Positions 32,988-41,592 of a stretch of 47,642 nucleotides of DNA are shown here, one piece after another (the first letter of the stretch is position 1; every line of letters begins with the position of its first letter). The notes under the pieces were generated by a model that was not told where the DNA came from, made no database searches, and worked only from the letters and a program-made list of their open reading frames with translations. The stretch comes from Hormoscilla sp. GUM202 (GTDB taxonomy: Bacteria > Cyanobacteriota > Cyanobacteriia > Cyanobacteriales > Desertifilaceae). The stretch spans positions 1-47,642 of the forward strand of contig RFFC02000047.1 of assembly GCA_005518205.2 (NCBI GenBank), in the 5' to 3' direction. The position numbers and the translations under genes are program-made.

Positions 32988-34261
32988 CTGGGGGGGCGAC
33001 ATGCAAGCTGAAAACCTTACAGGATAAGGTGTTGAGACGATGTTGACAAAAAAAGATGGACTTGCTAGACTAGAAAAGTAGATAAGGGTTAAAAATTATG
33101 AAAGTTCTCCCAGATTTTTACCAAGACCACATCGTCAAACATTTAACTAAACCTCAATATTATATGTCGATCATTTTGATTTCTTTAATCTCTGAGCATC
33201 GCTGGGTGCGATTAGAAGAACTTGCCAATTTATTTCCACAGCCAATTAAGTTTGAAAGTCGCCGAAAAAAACTTCAACGCTTTTTATCTTTGCCAGCATT
33301 AAATTTAGAAACGATCGGGTTTCCGATCTTAAGTCAATTATTGTTGATATTTTTCGATAATAAACAGGTCGTTGAAGTAATTATAGATAGGACAAAATGG
33401 GGTTGTATAAATTTATTAATGGTGAGTTTTCATTATCAAAATCGAGCAATACCAATTTATTTTGAACTATTGAATAAAAAAGGAAGCAGTAATTTATCAG
33501 AGCAACAACAAGTTCTCTATAAGGTATTGGATTTACTTAGCAATTATCAAGTCGTTGTTTTGGGCGATCGGGAATTCTGCAATGTAGATTTAGCTTCGTG
33601 GTTATCTAGCCTAAAAGTATACTTCTGTCTACGTTTGAGGAAAAATGAATATATTGAAATCTCCTCTGATGTTTGGAAAAAATTAAGAGATGTAGGATTA
33701 TATCCGGGAATGTCGTTATATTTAAAGGGTGTAAAAATCACCAAAACCAAAGGCTTTCAAGGAGCTAACATTGCTTGTAAATGGAAACGAAAGTATAGAG
33801 GATGGCAGGCAGAAGAGGGATGGTTTATTATTACTAACTTTGTCACTTTAGAGTTGGCCTTAAAAGCTTATGAAAACCGTTTTGGAATTGAGGAAATGTT
33901 TAGAGACTTTAGGTGGATACAATATTGAAAGAACTGGATTAACTGGCGATCGCTTAGTAGTTTTAATCCTGTTAATTACAATTGCTTACACCAGCTCAAT
34001 TGTAATGGGAGAAGAAATCAAACAAAAAGGTGTTACTTGTTATGTTGGTCGTGTAAAAGAAGCAGGACGCCGTGAAAGACGTCACAGCGCATTTTATATA
34101 GGTTCCAGAGGCAAAGATTGGCTTAAATCCGTAGATTTTTATGCTGATATTGTAGATGAATTAATGAAGTTAAGTCCAGAAAAGAAGATCTATTATGCAC
34201 GAGGCAAGAAGGCTGTAACCCTTATCAGGTATACATCCTAGCCTTCATGTCGCCCCCCCAG
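32988..34261 (+). mobile_element. IS4-family insertion sequence, 1274 bp
   Basis: Ends CTGGGGGGGCGACATG (32988 on) and the reverse complement of the right end (CTGGGGGGGCGACATG) are identical over 16 bp. Flanked by a perfect 9-bp duplication AAAATTGTG (32979-32987 and 34262-34270), as expected for the IS4/IS10 group. It inserted just upstream of the Uma2 gene at 34323 and may have displaced its promoter. Confidence 0.9.
33098..34241 (+). pseudogene. IS4-family transposase, frameshifted
   Basis: The N-terminal part (33098-33928) has the first catalytic Asp region VVEVIIDRTKWG, the second Asp in VVVLGDREFCN, and the YENRFGIEEMFRDF motif with the catalytic Glu. A small deletion near 33910 then throws the frame. 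The remainder continues as GGYNIERTGLTGDRLVVLIL to 34241 and includes GRVKEAGRRERRHSAF. All three DDE residues lie before the break, but the C-terminal part is separated. AT-rich compared with the neighbours, consistent with transfer. Probably inactive. Confidence 0.82.
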
Positions 34262-34322
34262 AAAATTGTGCTAAACTAATGTAAGATAGAACTGTAATAA
34301 GGGCAAGCAAGATTAAAAAGCC

Positions 34323-35087
34323 ATGTCACAAACAACTCTAATAGAATCTAGCGTGGCACCGCCCCCCACCCAAGAAAACCTCAAGAGCGATGATGGAATC
34401 CCGATGGAAACTCAACGGCACAAAGTCCAGATAGATATGTTAATAGATGCCCTGCTGCCGTGGCTAGAACAACGGTCAGATGGCTATGTCGGAGGCAATA
34501 TGTTTGTCTACTTCAGCCTGGCACAGGTGCGGAATCAAGATTTCCGTGGACCGGACTTCTTTGCCGTGTTAGGAGTCCCCAAAGGTGAACGGCGCAGTTG
34601 GGTAGTGTGGGAAGAGGGGAAAGGTCTGGATGTGGTGATTGAATTGTTGTCAGAAACCACCGCATCCTCAGACAAGAATGAGAAAAAGTTAATCTATCAA
34701 AACCAGTTGCGAGTGCCAGAATATTTCTGGTTTGACCCTTTCAACCCCGATGATTGGGCAGGTTTTGTTCTCAAGCACGGAGTTTACGAACCCCTGAGTA
34801 GCAACGCACGTAATCAATTGGTAAGTCAGTTATTAGGGCTAGCTTTAGTGCGCTGGCAGGGCAACTATAAAGGTATTAATGCTACCTGGTTACGCTGGGC
34901 AACTTTGGACGGGGAATTGTTGCTAACTCCACAGGAAATTGCAGAGCAAGCGCAGCAAAGAGCTGACAAGGCGGAGTCTCAGTTGCTTATGACTGCACGA
35001 AACTTGCTCCAGTCGGGTATGACAGTAGAACAGGTAGTCAGGTTGACGGGTTTGCCTGAATCTCAGGTACAGCAACTGCTTGCTTGA
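34323..35087 (+). CDS. Uma2-family protein (DUF820, PD-(D/E)XK nuclease-like fold)
   Basis: A 254-aa protein. The fold core is visible: IDMLIDALLPWLEQR, GPDFFAVLGVPKGERRSW (Asp), and WEEGKGLDVVIELLSETTASSDKNEKKLIYQN with the Glu and Lys of the nuclease-like motif, then VPEYFWFDPFN. A C-terminal helical tail (EIAEQAQQRADKAESQLL, then GMTVEQVVRLTGLPESQVQQLL) is shared by many long cyanobacterial members. Activity is unproven; the family is hugely amplified in this phylum. The IS4 element ends 61 nt upstream. It is intact, unlike the copy at 10.4-11.2 kb. Confidence 0.82.
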   Translation: MSQTTLIESSVAPPPTQENLKSDDGIPMETQRHKVQIDMLIDALLPWLEQRSDGYVGGNMFVYFSLAQVRNQDFRGPDFFAVLGVPKGERRSWVVWEEGKGLDVVIELLSETTASSDKNEKKLIYQNQLRVPEYFWFDPFNPDDWAGFVLKHGVYEPLSSNARNQLVSQLLGLALVRWQGNYKGINATWLRWATLDGELLLTPQEIAEQAQQRADKAESQLLMTARNLLQSGMTVEQVVRLTGLPESQVQQLLA

Positions 35088-35155
35088 TATCAAATCTGTA
35101 CGATCGCTGTTAACAAAGTAGGTTTGATTGAGGTACAAAACCAAACCTACAGTTG

Positions 35156-35356
35156 CTATGGGTTATTGTGCAACTGTGCTCTAACTTGGCTGAATGTATA
35201 TCGTTTTGCTTCTTTTGACCGCTGTTCGAGAAACTGCATCAACTCTTCGTTCTGCGCAACCAACTCCACTTCTCGTGCAAAGTCATCAACTTCAGCTAGG
35301 ACAAATTCCCGTCCTTCAGGAGTCTTGAGAATAATGGTGTCTTCACCCGCTAGCAC
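35156..35356 (-). CDS. small antitoxin-like protein, N-terminus replaced by repeat
   Basis: A 66-aa ORF (LAGEDTIILKTPEGREFVLAEVDDF ... AQNEELMQFLEQRSKEAKRY). The acidic helix-rich layout with an N-terminal beta strand recalls small cyanobacterial antitoxin-like proteins, but no family is certain. Its natural start is probably lost or lies in the repeat at 35361-35489, which begins 5 nt upstream. A partial second copy lies at 35495-35614. No toxin gene is adjacent. Confidence 0.45.
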   Translation of the reverse strand: MLAGEDTIILKTPEGREFVLAEVDDFAREVELVAQNEELMQFLEQRSKEAKRYTFSQVRAQLHNNP

Positions 35357-35360
35357 TACT

Positions 35361-35489
35361 CTCGTTCCCAGTCTCTGGCTGGGAACGGGCGTTTTGAGGC
35401 TCTGCCTCCAGAGAATGAGAAAATGAGAGAATGAGAGACTGGAGGCAGAGCCTCAGTTGTGCGTTCCTTGGCGGAGCCAAGGAACGAGA
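35361..35489. repeat. nested palindromic repeat, copy 2
   Basis: About 129 bp, near-identical to 32840-32953, with an additional short duplication (AATGAGA repeated) in the middle. It separates two copies of the same antitoxin-like gene segment (35156-35356 and 35495-35614). Confidence 0.8.
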
Positions 35490-35494
35490 GAATT

Positions 35495-35614
35495 ACCCAG
35501 CTGGAGGTTGCTTATTGTTCAACTGTTCTCTAACTTGGCTAGTAACGCTTTGCCTCTTTTGACCGCTGTTCGAGAAACTGCATCAAATCTTCATTCTGCG
35601 CAACCAACTCCACT
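35495..35614 (-). pseudogene. duplicate 3' fragment of the antitoxin-like gene
   Basis: Reads VELVAQNEDLMQFLEQRSKE then AKRY followed by a stop; a one-base shift recovers SQVREQLNNKQPPAG. It is a partial, frameshifted copy of the gene at 35156-35356, cut on the right where the inositol-phosphatase fragment begins. Confidence 0.6.
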
Positions 35615-35630
35615 TATGGTGAATATCAGC

Positions 35631-35921
35631 TCAAATAAAATTAGAAGTACCGTCGATCGGGTCTATTACCCAGAAAGCGCTGTCGGGGGACACGGCACTG
35701 CCCCGTTCCTCTGCCAAAAATCCATCCGAGGGGAAACTTTGTGCTAGCCTAGTGACGATTAATTCTTCTACTTCCCGATCGGCAATGCTAGCCAGATCCT
35801 GTATTCCCTTGACTTCAACCGTCAATTTGCTGACATCTTGGAAATAGCTGAGGGCAAGTTTGCCTGCCTCTCGGGCGATCGCGCAAGCTGCTAGGTAACG
35901 ATATTCAATATTTTCCGTCAT
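35631..35921 (-). pseudogene. inositol monophosphatase family gene, N-terminal fragment
   Basis: Starts at ATG 35921 (MTENIEYRYLAACAIAREAG). The metal-binding Glu in FLAEERG and the WVIDPIDGTSNF motif are present, but the sequence stops there, about a third into the usual ~270 aa. The rest (the WDxAAG part) is missing and replaced by the antitoxin-like fragment. Such enzymes hydrolyse inositol phosphates or related sugar phosphates; this fragment cannot. A GTG start at 35957 is also open. Confidence 0.75.
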
Positions 35922-35953
35922 GGAAAGATTCCGATAAATTATTGTTCGCGTGC

Positions 35954-35983
35954 TCACTTTCCTATGCTAGCATAAAGATACAG
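35954..35983. promoter_or_regulatory. repeated palindrome TATGCTAGCATA, copy 1
   Basis: A 30-bp segment TCACTTT..TATGCTAGCATAAA.ATACAG matches 36780-36809 at 27 of 30 positions. The 12-bp perfect palindrome is at 35963-35974. It lies just upstream of the inositol-phosphatase fragment (minus strand). It could be an operator or simply a duplicated promoter region. Confidence 0.5.
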
Positions 35984-36119
35984 GATATAACTTTTGTATT
36001 CAGAAACCCGGTTTGAGAGTTATACCGGGTTTCTAGGCAAAAGAGTGAATACAGCAAAACTGAGATATACCCTCCTGACCGCATCGATATCGTCAAATAT
36101 CTGATCTTACAAGCGATCG

Positions 36120-36430
36120 CTAATTTCTCTCAGTTCCGCCATAGCTACTTGGTAAGTCATCTAGTCCAAACTGCCTCGACCCATGAAACACTGTGAGAAT
36201 ACTAACATCATCTTCACTCACCAGATCTACGATCCGATAATTACCAAAAACAATTTCTCGGATATTCTCTTGACCGATCTCTGGTACTAGACGTCCTGAG
36301 CGTGGAAAAACTGCTAGACGATCTACCGATCTACAAACACTTGAGCAAAGCTTTGTGCATCTCTGGCAATAAAATCACCAATAACTTCCAGAACTGCTAG
36401 CGCTTGAGAAGTCCATTTTATTCGTGCCAT
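36120..36430 (-). pseudogene. ParE/RelE-type toxin, frameshifted
   Basis: Starts at ATG 36430 (MARIKWTSQALAVLEVIGDFI), overlapping the antitoxin gene by 13 nt. After FAQVFVDR a stop appears; a shift near 36330 restores DRLAVFPRSGRLVPEIGQEN, REIVFGNYRIVDLVSEDDV and SILTVFHGSRQF, the typical ParE C-terminal strands, ending at 36120. The toxin would be about 100 aa. Inactive as read. A sequencing error is possible but nothing suggests it. Confidence 0.75.
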
Positions 36431-36609
36431 GTTTTGATTCGCTTTTTAGCTTCTTCGTGCGATATAGTATCGCCAGCTTCAACTTGTTTGAGCGCTTGGT
36501 CAACTTTGTACAGGAAGTAAATCCGATCCATCACTTCGTCAAAAGTAACAGATTGGGGCATTGACTCGATCGCCTTCAGGACTTGATATTTTACAGTTGT
36601 TTCTGCCAT
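36418..36609 (-). CDS. small antitoxin partner of a ParE-type toxin
   Basis: A 63-aa protein from ATG 36609 (MAETTVKYQVLKAIESMPQS). Acidic and helical (FDEVMDRIYFLYKVDQALKQ, then AGDTISHEEAKKRIKTWHE); this layout is common in antitoxins preceding ParE/RelE genes in cyanobacteria. The frame continues upstream to 36783, but that region lacks conservation. It overlaps the toxin gene, implying coupling. The toxin is frameshifted. Confidence 0.7.
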   Translation of the reverse strand: MAETTVKYQVLKAIESMPQSVTFDEVMDRIYFLYKVDQALKQVEAGDTISHEEAKKRIKTWHE

Positions 36610-36779
36610 ATGGGGTCTGTTACCTCCCTGAACTCTATATATTATATCCTCATCTTGATGCGGTGTCACGCGCGGGAACCCAGAAACAGGGTTTCTTAAT
36701 TCCCTTGCGCACTTCAGAAAAATCGGCGCGATCGCCAATACAGTCAGCTCGTCACCAGAAAAAAGATCGTCAGCTACTG

Positions 36780-36809
36780 TCACTTTTATATGCTAGCATA
36801 AATATACAG
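36780..36809. promoter_or_regulatory. repeated palindrome TATGCTAGCATA, copy 2
   Basis: Second copy of the 30-bp segment at 35954-35983, with the 12-bp palindrome at 36789-36800. It ends 17 nt before the recJ ATG and lies between recJ and the minus-strand toxin-antitoxin pair, a position suited to an operator or a divergent promoter. Confidence 0.5.
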
Positions 36810-36825
36810 TTCAGTTATACTAAAA

Positions 36826-39150
36826 ATGTCCGAGCAAAATATCCCGTGGTTAATTTCATCATCAAACCCTCCTGACTGGTTCGTGCAAGCGGTGCAAGGC
36901 TACGCACCCAACCTCCCCAAGGTCGATCGGGCGGCCCAACTGCTATGGAGTCGGGGGATCCAAGACACCGAAAAGCTAGCAGGATTTTTAGATCCGAATC
37001 TGTATCAACCAGGGAGTCCCTGGGAGTTCGGTGCCGAAATGGACTGGGCGGTAAAAAGATTGCAGCAAGCTAGGGTTGCTGGGGAAATGGCGACCATTTG
37101 GGGAGATTTTGACGCCGATGGAGTCACCTCCACTGCCGTGCTTTGGGATGGGTTGGGGCAGTTTTTCCCCCGCGATCGACTATCATACTATATTCCCGAT
37201 CGCCTCACAGAATCCCACGGCTTAAACTGTCAGGGAATAGACGCGATCGCCCAGGAGGGCACTAAACTAATTGTTACCTGCGATACGGGCAGCACCAACT
37301 TAGCAGAAATAGAGTATACTAGACAGATGGGAATAGATCTGATTATCACAGATCACCACGTGCTGCTGGCCGAACGTCCTCCGGTAACGGCGATTATTAA
37401 CCCCCGCTATCTGCCCGCAGAACATCCGTTATTTCACTTTTCGGGCGTAGCTGTTGCTTATAAGCTAATAGAAGCCCTCTATCAAGCAATGCCAGATGTT
37501 CCCCAACAGCCTCTAGAAGATTTATTGGATTTAGTGGCGATCGGTCTAATTTCAGACTTAGTGCAGTTAAGTGGAGATTGCCGTTATTTGGCGCAGGTGG
37601 GGATTAAACAATTGCAAGCAGATTTTCAGAAAGCACCCCAGTCTCGCAGGCGTCCTGGGGTGGGGCGAATGCTGGAACTATGCCAGAGAAATGGCGATCG
37701 CCCCACAGATATTTCCTTTGGACTGGGTCCGCGCATCAACGCTGTCAGTCGCATTCACGGCGACGCTTCCTTTTGCGTTGAATTACTCACCAGTCGCGAT
37801 CTCAACCGCTGCCTGGAATTAGCAGAAGCGGCAGAATTGGCTAATACTCGTCGCAAAGCTTTGCAGAAAGATGTCGCCGCAGATGTCGCAGAAAAACTAT
37901 CCCAGTTAGATTTATCTACGACTGAGATTATAGTGCTTGACGACCCTCAATGGCATGTAGGGGTTCTCGGTTTAGTAGCTGCTGAAGTCGCCCAAACCTG
38001 CGATCGCCCCACCATTTTACTCAGTACCGAAGTCAATGAAAATCAATCTCTAGCCAGAGGTTCAGCCCGATCTGTCGCCGAAATTGACCTTTATCAACTG
38101 GTAAAATCCCAAGCACAGCTATTAGATAGATTTGGGGGTCATCCCTTCGCTGCGGGTCTGAGTTTACCAGTTGAGAATATCCCCTTATTCACCGAAGCAA
38201 TAAATCAGCAGTTGCGGAGTACGGACAGTGCAGTCAAAGCAACACCAGCATTGCAAGCTGACTTGGTGGTTGCAGTAGCAGAATTAGGAAAAGATTTGTT
38301 TCGCCAACTGAAACTGCTAGAACCTTGTGGTATTAGCAACAGGGTGCCGAAACTGCTGATTGAAAACTGCTGGTTTGCCAATGCCTGGAATAAAAATATT
38401 AAAGATTTTCAGGGAAAGAAGGTCCGCTACATCAAGACGGAAGTTATAATAGGAGATGATTCGACCGATCGGGGCTTTAATGGGGTCTGGTGGGGTCACT
38501 ATAAGGAGGAGATTCCCCCAGGGCGATGTGATGCGATCGTGGAATTAGATTACAATCCTTATCATAAACGTTATGAAGTGCGGCTGATGGCAGTGCGCCC
38601 CAGCACGGAATCGGAAATGAAGATCCCACAGATGTCGATATTAGACTGGCGGGGGAAGCATAATATAAGCCAAGAGAATCAATCTTTAATTATATTGACA
38701 GAATGTCCTGCTAGCTGGGATGATTTACAACAGTCATGGCGACAGGCCCGAGGCGGTGGCCAGGAACGACAACAACCTGTGGCGATCGCCTACCCGGAAC
38801 CACAGGCGATCGCGCCCCAGGAGGTCTGGCAAAAACTGCTAGGCATAGCGAAATACCTGAGTCGGACAGGTAAAACCGCCAACCGGAAACAACTGCAAAC
38901 AAAGCTGGGACTAGGGTCAGCGGCGGTCAATTTGGGACTGGAAGCTCTCAAGGATCTGGGTTTTACCATTATTACCCACGACGCCGCCAGTTTGCAAATT
39001 ACCTGGCATCCCGTCCCAGAAGCGATCGAATCATCAGTTGCCATCAATCAATTTTTTGCAGCAGTCCAAGAAGAACAATTTCGCCGCCAGTATTTCTGTA
39101 AAGTAAGCATCTCGACAATTCAAGCACAATTAGTGAATAGTGAATGGTGA
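36826..39150 (+). CDS. recJ: single-stranded-DNA-specific exonuclease RecJ
   Basis: A 774-aa 5'-3' ssDNA exonuclease of the DHH phosphoesterase family, used in recombination and mismatch repair. Motifs: IWGDFDADGVTSTA (motif I), TCDTGS (motif II), LIITDHHV (DHH, motif III), GVAVAYKLIEAL, then the DHHA1 domain with RGSARS and FGGHPFAAGLSL. A C-terminal cyanobacterial extension of about 200 aa ends in a winged-helix-like part (KTANRKQLQTKLGLGSAAVN). The last residues (AQLVNSEW) come from a gtgaat microrepeat, and the stop lies inside the target duplication of the MITE that follows, which leaves the C-terminus unchanged. Confidence 0.93.
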   Translation: MSEQNIPWLISSSNPPDWFVQAVQGYAPNLPKVDRAAQLLWSRGIQDTEKLAGFLDPNLYQPGSPWEFGAEMDWAVKRLQQARVAGEMATIWGDFDADGVTSTAVLWDGLGQFFPRDRLSYYIPDRLTESHGLNCQGIDAIAQEGTKLIVTCDTGSTNLAEIEYTRQMGIDLIITDHHVLLAERPPVTAIINPRYLPAEHPLFHFSGVAVAYKLIEALYQAMPDVPQQPLEDLLDLVAIGLISDLVQLSGDCRYLAQVGIKQLQADFQKAPQSRRRPGVGRMLELCQRNGDRPTDISFGLGPRINAVSRIHGDASFCVELLTSRDLNRCLELAEAAELANTRRKALQKDVAADVAEKLSQLDLSTTEIIVLDDPQWHVGVLGLVAAEVAQTCDRPTILLSTEVNENQSLARGSARSVAEIDLYQLVKSQAQLLDRFGGHPFAAGLSLPVENIPLFTEAINQQLRSTDSAVKATPALQADLVVAVAELGKDLFRQLKLLEPCGISNRVPKLLIENCWFANAWNKNIKDFQGKKVRYIKTEVIIGDDSTDRGFNGVWWGHYKEEIPPGRCDAIVELDYNPYHKRYEVRLMAVRPSTESEMKIPQMSILDWRGKHNISQENQSLIILTECPASWDDLQQSWRQARGGGQERQQPVAIAYPEPQAIAPQEVWQKLLGIAKYLSRTGKTANRKQLQTKLGLGSAAVNLGLEALKDLGFTIITHDAASLQITWHPVPEAIESSVAINQFFAAVQEEQFRRQYFCKVSISTIQAQLVNSEW

Positions 39151-39151
39151 A

Positions 39152-39272
39152 GGGTGCATCTCACTTTTGCACGGGCGAAGCATTCGGGGATAATATCTGT
39201 CGATTCATGTACTAATTTGTCGAGCGAATGCTTCGCCCCTACAGATAGATTTGCTTGCTATGAGATGCACCC
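39152..39272. mobile_element. 121-bp MITE with 9-bp target duplication
   Basis: Terminal repeats GGGTGCATCTCA / TGAGATGCACCC (12 bp, perfect) enclose a second inverted repeat GGGCGAAGCATTCG / CGAATGCTTCGCCC. Flanked by perfect AATGGTGAA (39143-39151 and 39273-39281). No ORF. It inserted exactly after the recJ stop codon. A lone end of the same type is at 6821-6837. Confidence 0.85.
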
Positions 39273-39294
39273 AATGGTGAATGACAATTCAAAG

Positions 39295-39960
39295 TTATTT
39301 CAAACCTCCTTGATGTTCGCAATGAAAGCCTTGCTGTTGCCAAGAATTCATGTTAACCTGGGTAAGGGGCAACAGTTCCGAGCAACTGGGCTGGTAAAAA
39401 TGACTTCCGACAGCCCAGACTAAAGCGCGAGTGACATCGAGACTGGTCTTGAGCCATGACTCGCGATTGCCAGGAATGCCTTTTTCCTTAACAGCATAAG
39501 TATCCACCCACATGCCGCGAGCGCCAAGGATGATTTTACCTAGCCATTTCGCCCGAGGAAGATGGGTGGGGGAGGTAATTACCTGCACCTTGCGTACCCC
39601 CCATTGCCGTAAAATTGATAAACTAAAGTAGAAGTTGTCAAAGGTCGCGCATTTTTCCAGCCAAACTCTTGACATTGGTGCGCCATACCGCTCAAAAATG
39701 AGGACAATGCAGGGGTCTGGGGAGCCTTGAGAAATTAAGATATCAATGTCAGGCTGTTGTTTGACTAATTGTGCTACGTATATTTCCGGAGGAATGCTAC
39801 CTCCGAGCACGAGATAGGCATCTACCGGTCCCTGGGCAGCTTGGAGGAGGACGATCGCATTTCCCAGTAGCATGATGCTGGCAACCAGAGTCAACCCCAG
39901 CCCAGCGGCCCGTAACCACCGGCGACGATCTCGATGTTTGGGTGTTGTTTGTGGCTTCAT
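39295..39960 (-). CDS. YdcF-family protein (DUF218)
   Basis: A 221-aa protein with a basic N-terminus and one membrane anchor (LGLTLVASIMLLGNAIVLL, about 22-40). The DUF218 domain follows: DAYLVLGGSIPPEIYVAQLV, DILISQGS, SRVWLEKCATFDNFYFSL, and VQVITSPTHLPRAKWLG with the conserved His/Arg pair. Family members (YdcF, SanA/ElyC) act at the cell envelope, and ElyC is tied to peptidoglycan or lipid-carrier metabolism in enterobacteria; the cyanobacterial role is unknown. Convergent with recJ. Confidence 0.85.
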   Translation of the reverse strand: MKPQTTPKHRDRRRWLRAAGLGLTLVASIMLLGNAIVLLQAAQGPVDAYLVLGGSIPPEIYVAQLVKQQPDIDILISQGSPDPCIVLIFERYGAPMSRVWLEKCATFDNFYFSLSILRQWGVRKVQVITSPTHLPRAKWLGKIILGARGMWVDTYAVKEKGIPGNRESWLKTSLDVTRALVWAVGSHFYQPSCSELLPLTQVNMNSWQQQGFHCEHQGGLK

Positions 39961-40201
39961 AGTCTCGGCGAATTATGTAAATTAATGTTAAGGATCCCAT
40001 GAGGAGAGGAAGTTATTAAAAGCAGCTAAAAATTATAGGAACAAAGGCGAGGGCTTCGCTTTCCTAAAGCTATAATAGAGAAGAGAACCAGAGTTATGAG
40101 AGCAGGAAATGTTGCGTCTAGGCAGTCAGCATAGCGTCAAAGTATGAGTGCTGCAAATTATTGTGAGAAATCGCGAGCAAAAAAACTGGGTAGGAACTAA
40201 G

Positions 40202-41533
40202 ATGAATCAGTATGAAAAAGGGATCGAGAAATTGGCCATGGTAAGTGCAGCGATCGCGGCGACGGCCAGTTTGTCATTGATGCTACCAGCATGGAGTAAG
40301 TCGGGACAGTCAGTCCTAGAGGATAGCCCAAAAACAATTGTAGACGAGACATGGCAAATTGTCAATCGGGAATATGTCGATCCGACATTTAATCAAGTAG
40401 ATTGGCAAGAGGTGCGCCACAGTTTATTGAGTAAAGAATATACGAGCAAGAAACAGGCTTATGCGGCGATCCGGGCAGCGTTAAAAAAGTTAGATGACCC
40501 CTACACTCGCTTTTTGGACCCCGAACAATTTCAAAAACTAACAGAGCAAACGTCGGGGGAACTGTCAGGAGTGGGCATGAGTTTAGAGTTCGATCGCGAA
40601 ACTAAAAGCATTACTGTGGTCAAACCCTATGAAAATTATCCAGCTTTTGCAGCAGGTATTCAAGCGGGCGATCGGATATTGGCGATCGACGGCAAATCAA
40701 CGGAAAACATGAGCTTGAAAGCTGCGGTTAAGCTGATTCGGGGGGAAGTAGGGACGGAAGTGACTCTAGAACTGTCACGACCGGGTCGAGGTATATTTGA
40801 AGTAGAACTGACGCGGGCAAAGATTGAAGTACCTGCGGTAAATTATGCTCTGAAGGAAGAAGGAAATTTACGCATAGGTTATATCCGCTTGTCTGATTTT
40901 AGTTCCCACGCAGCCGAACAGATGGAGCGATCGATCGCGGATCTGCAAGAGCAACAGGTGGATGGTTTTGTGTTAGATCTGCGCGGTAACCCTGGAGGTC
41001 TGTTGCAGGCGTCAATTGAAATTGCTCGCATGTGGATGGATACTGGTGCTATTGTCAGCACTATAGACCGTGATGGAAACCGCGAAGCTCTCCAAGCTAA
41101 TGGCAAAGCTCATACTAATCTACCTTTGGCGGTGCTTGTAAATGGTAATTCTGCGAGTTCTAGCGAGATTTTAACAGGGGCTTTGCAAGATCATAAACGA
41201 GCTCAGGTGATCGGTACTCAAACGTTTGGTAAGGCTTTAGTGCAGGCGGTGCATACGCTCTCGGATGGCTCGGGGTTAGCGGTGACTGTAGCTCATTATT
41301 ACACGCCGAAGGGAACGGATATTAGTCAAACCGGCATTACTCCCGATATAGAGATCGAAATGACAGATAAGCAGTTGCGGCGCTTGCTCCGAAACCCCAA
41401 GTTACGCGCTACTCAGCAAGACCCTCAGTATGCAAGCGCGATCGCCACTTTAACGGTAGAAATTTATCCCAAACCTTTGGCAATTAATGAGAGTATAAAT
41501 GATGAAGAAAAATCAAGGGTAGCCGCACCCTAA
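40202..41533 (+). CDS. S41-family carboxyl-terminal processing protease
   Basis: A 443-aa protein from ATG 40202, after AGGAACTAAG; the open frame begins at 40148 but lacks conservation. A signal peptide is likely (VSAAIAATASLSLMLPAWS). A PDZ domain spans about 110-190 (GVGMSLEFDRETKSI, AGIQAGDRILAIDGKS). The protease domain has the Ser in NGNSASSSEILTGAL and the Lys in GTQTFGKALVQ, the Ser/Lys dyad. Cyanobacterial CtpA matures the photosystem II D1 protein; CtpB and CtpC have other roles, and I cannot tell which this is. TATAAT at 40071-40076 may be its -10 box. Confidence 0.92.
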   Translation: MNQYEKGIEKLAMVSAAIAATASLSLMLPAWSKSGQSVLEDSPKTIVDETWQIVNREYVDPTFNQVDWQEVRHSLLSKEYTSKKQAYAAIRAALKKLDDPYTRFLDPEQFQKLTEQTSGELSGVGMSLEFDRETKSITVVKPYENYPAFAAGIQAGDRILAIDGKSTENMSLKAAVKLIRGEVGTEVTLELSRPGRGIFEVELTRAKIEVPAVNYALKEEGNLRIGYIRLSDFSSHAAEQMERSIADLQEQQVDGFVLDLRGNPGGLLQASIEIARMWMDTGAIVSTIDRDGNREALQANGKAHTNLPLAVLVNGNSASSSEILTGALQDHKRAQVIGTQTFGKALVQAVHTLSDGSGLAVTVAHYYTPKGTDISQTGITPDIEIEMTDKQLRRLLRNPKLRATQQDPQYASAIATLTVEIYPKPLAINESINDEEKSRVAAP

Positions 41534-41544
41534 AGGGGGGGGAG

Positions 41545-41571
41545 AAAAAACCCAGTCCGCGCAGGCGGACT
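41545..41571 (-). terminator. Rho-independent terminator of moaB
   Basis: Read on the minus strand: AGTCCGC / CTGC / GCGGACT stem-loop followed by GGGTTTTTTC. It lies about 22 nt after the moaB stop. A second hairpin GCGATAC...GGTATCGC spans the stop region itself. On the plus strand there is no T-run for the protease gene. Confidence 0.7.
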
Positions 41572-41592
41572 TAGTTGATGTAGCGATACTCT

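Noticed and set aside
35631..35957. Inositol monophosphatase as a functional short protein
   Set aside because: It ends right after the DPIDGT motif and lacks the C-terminal half needed for the active site.
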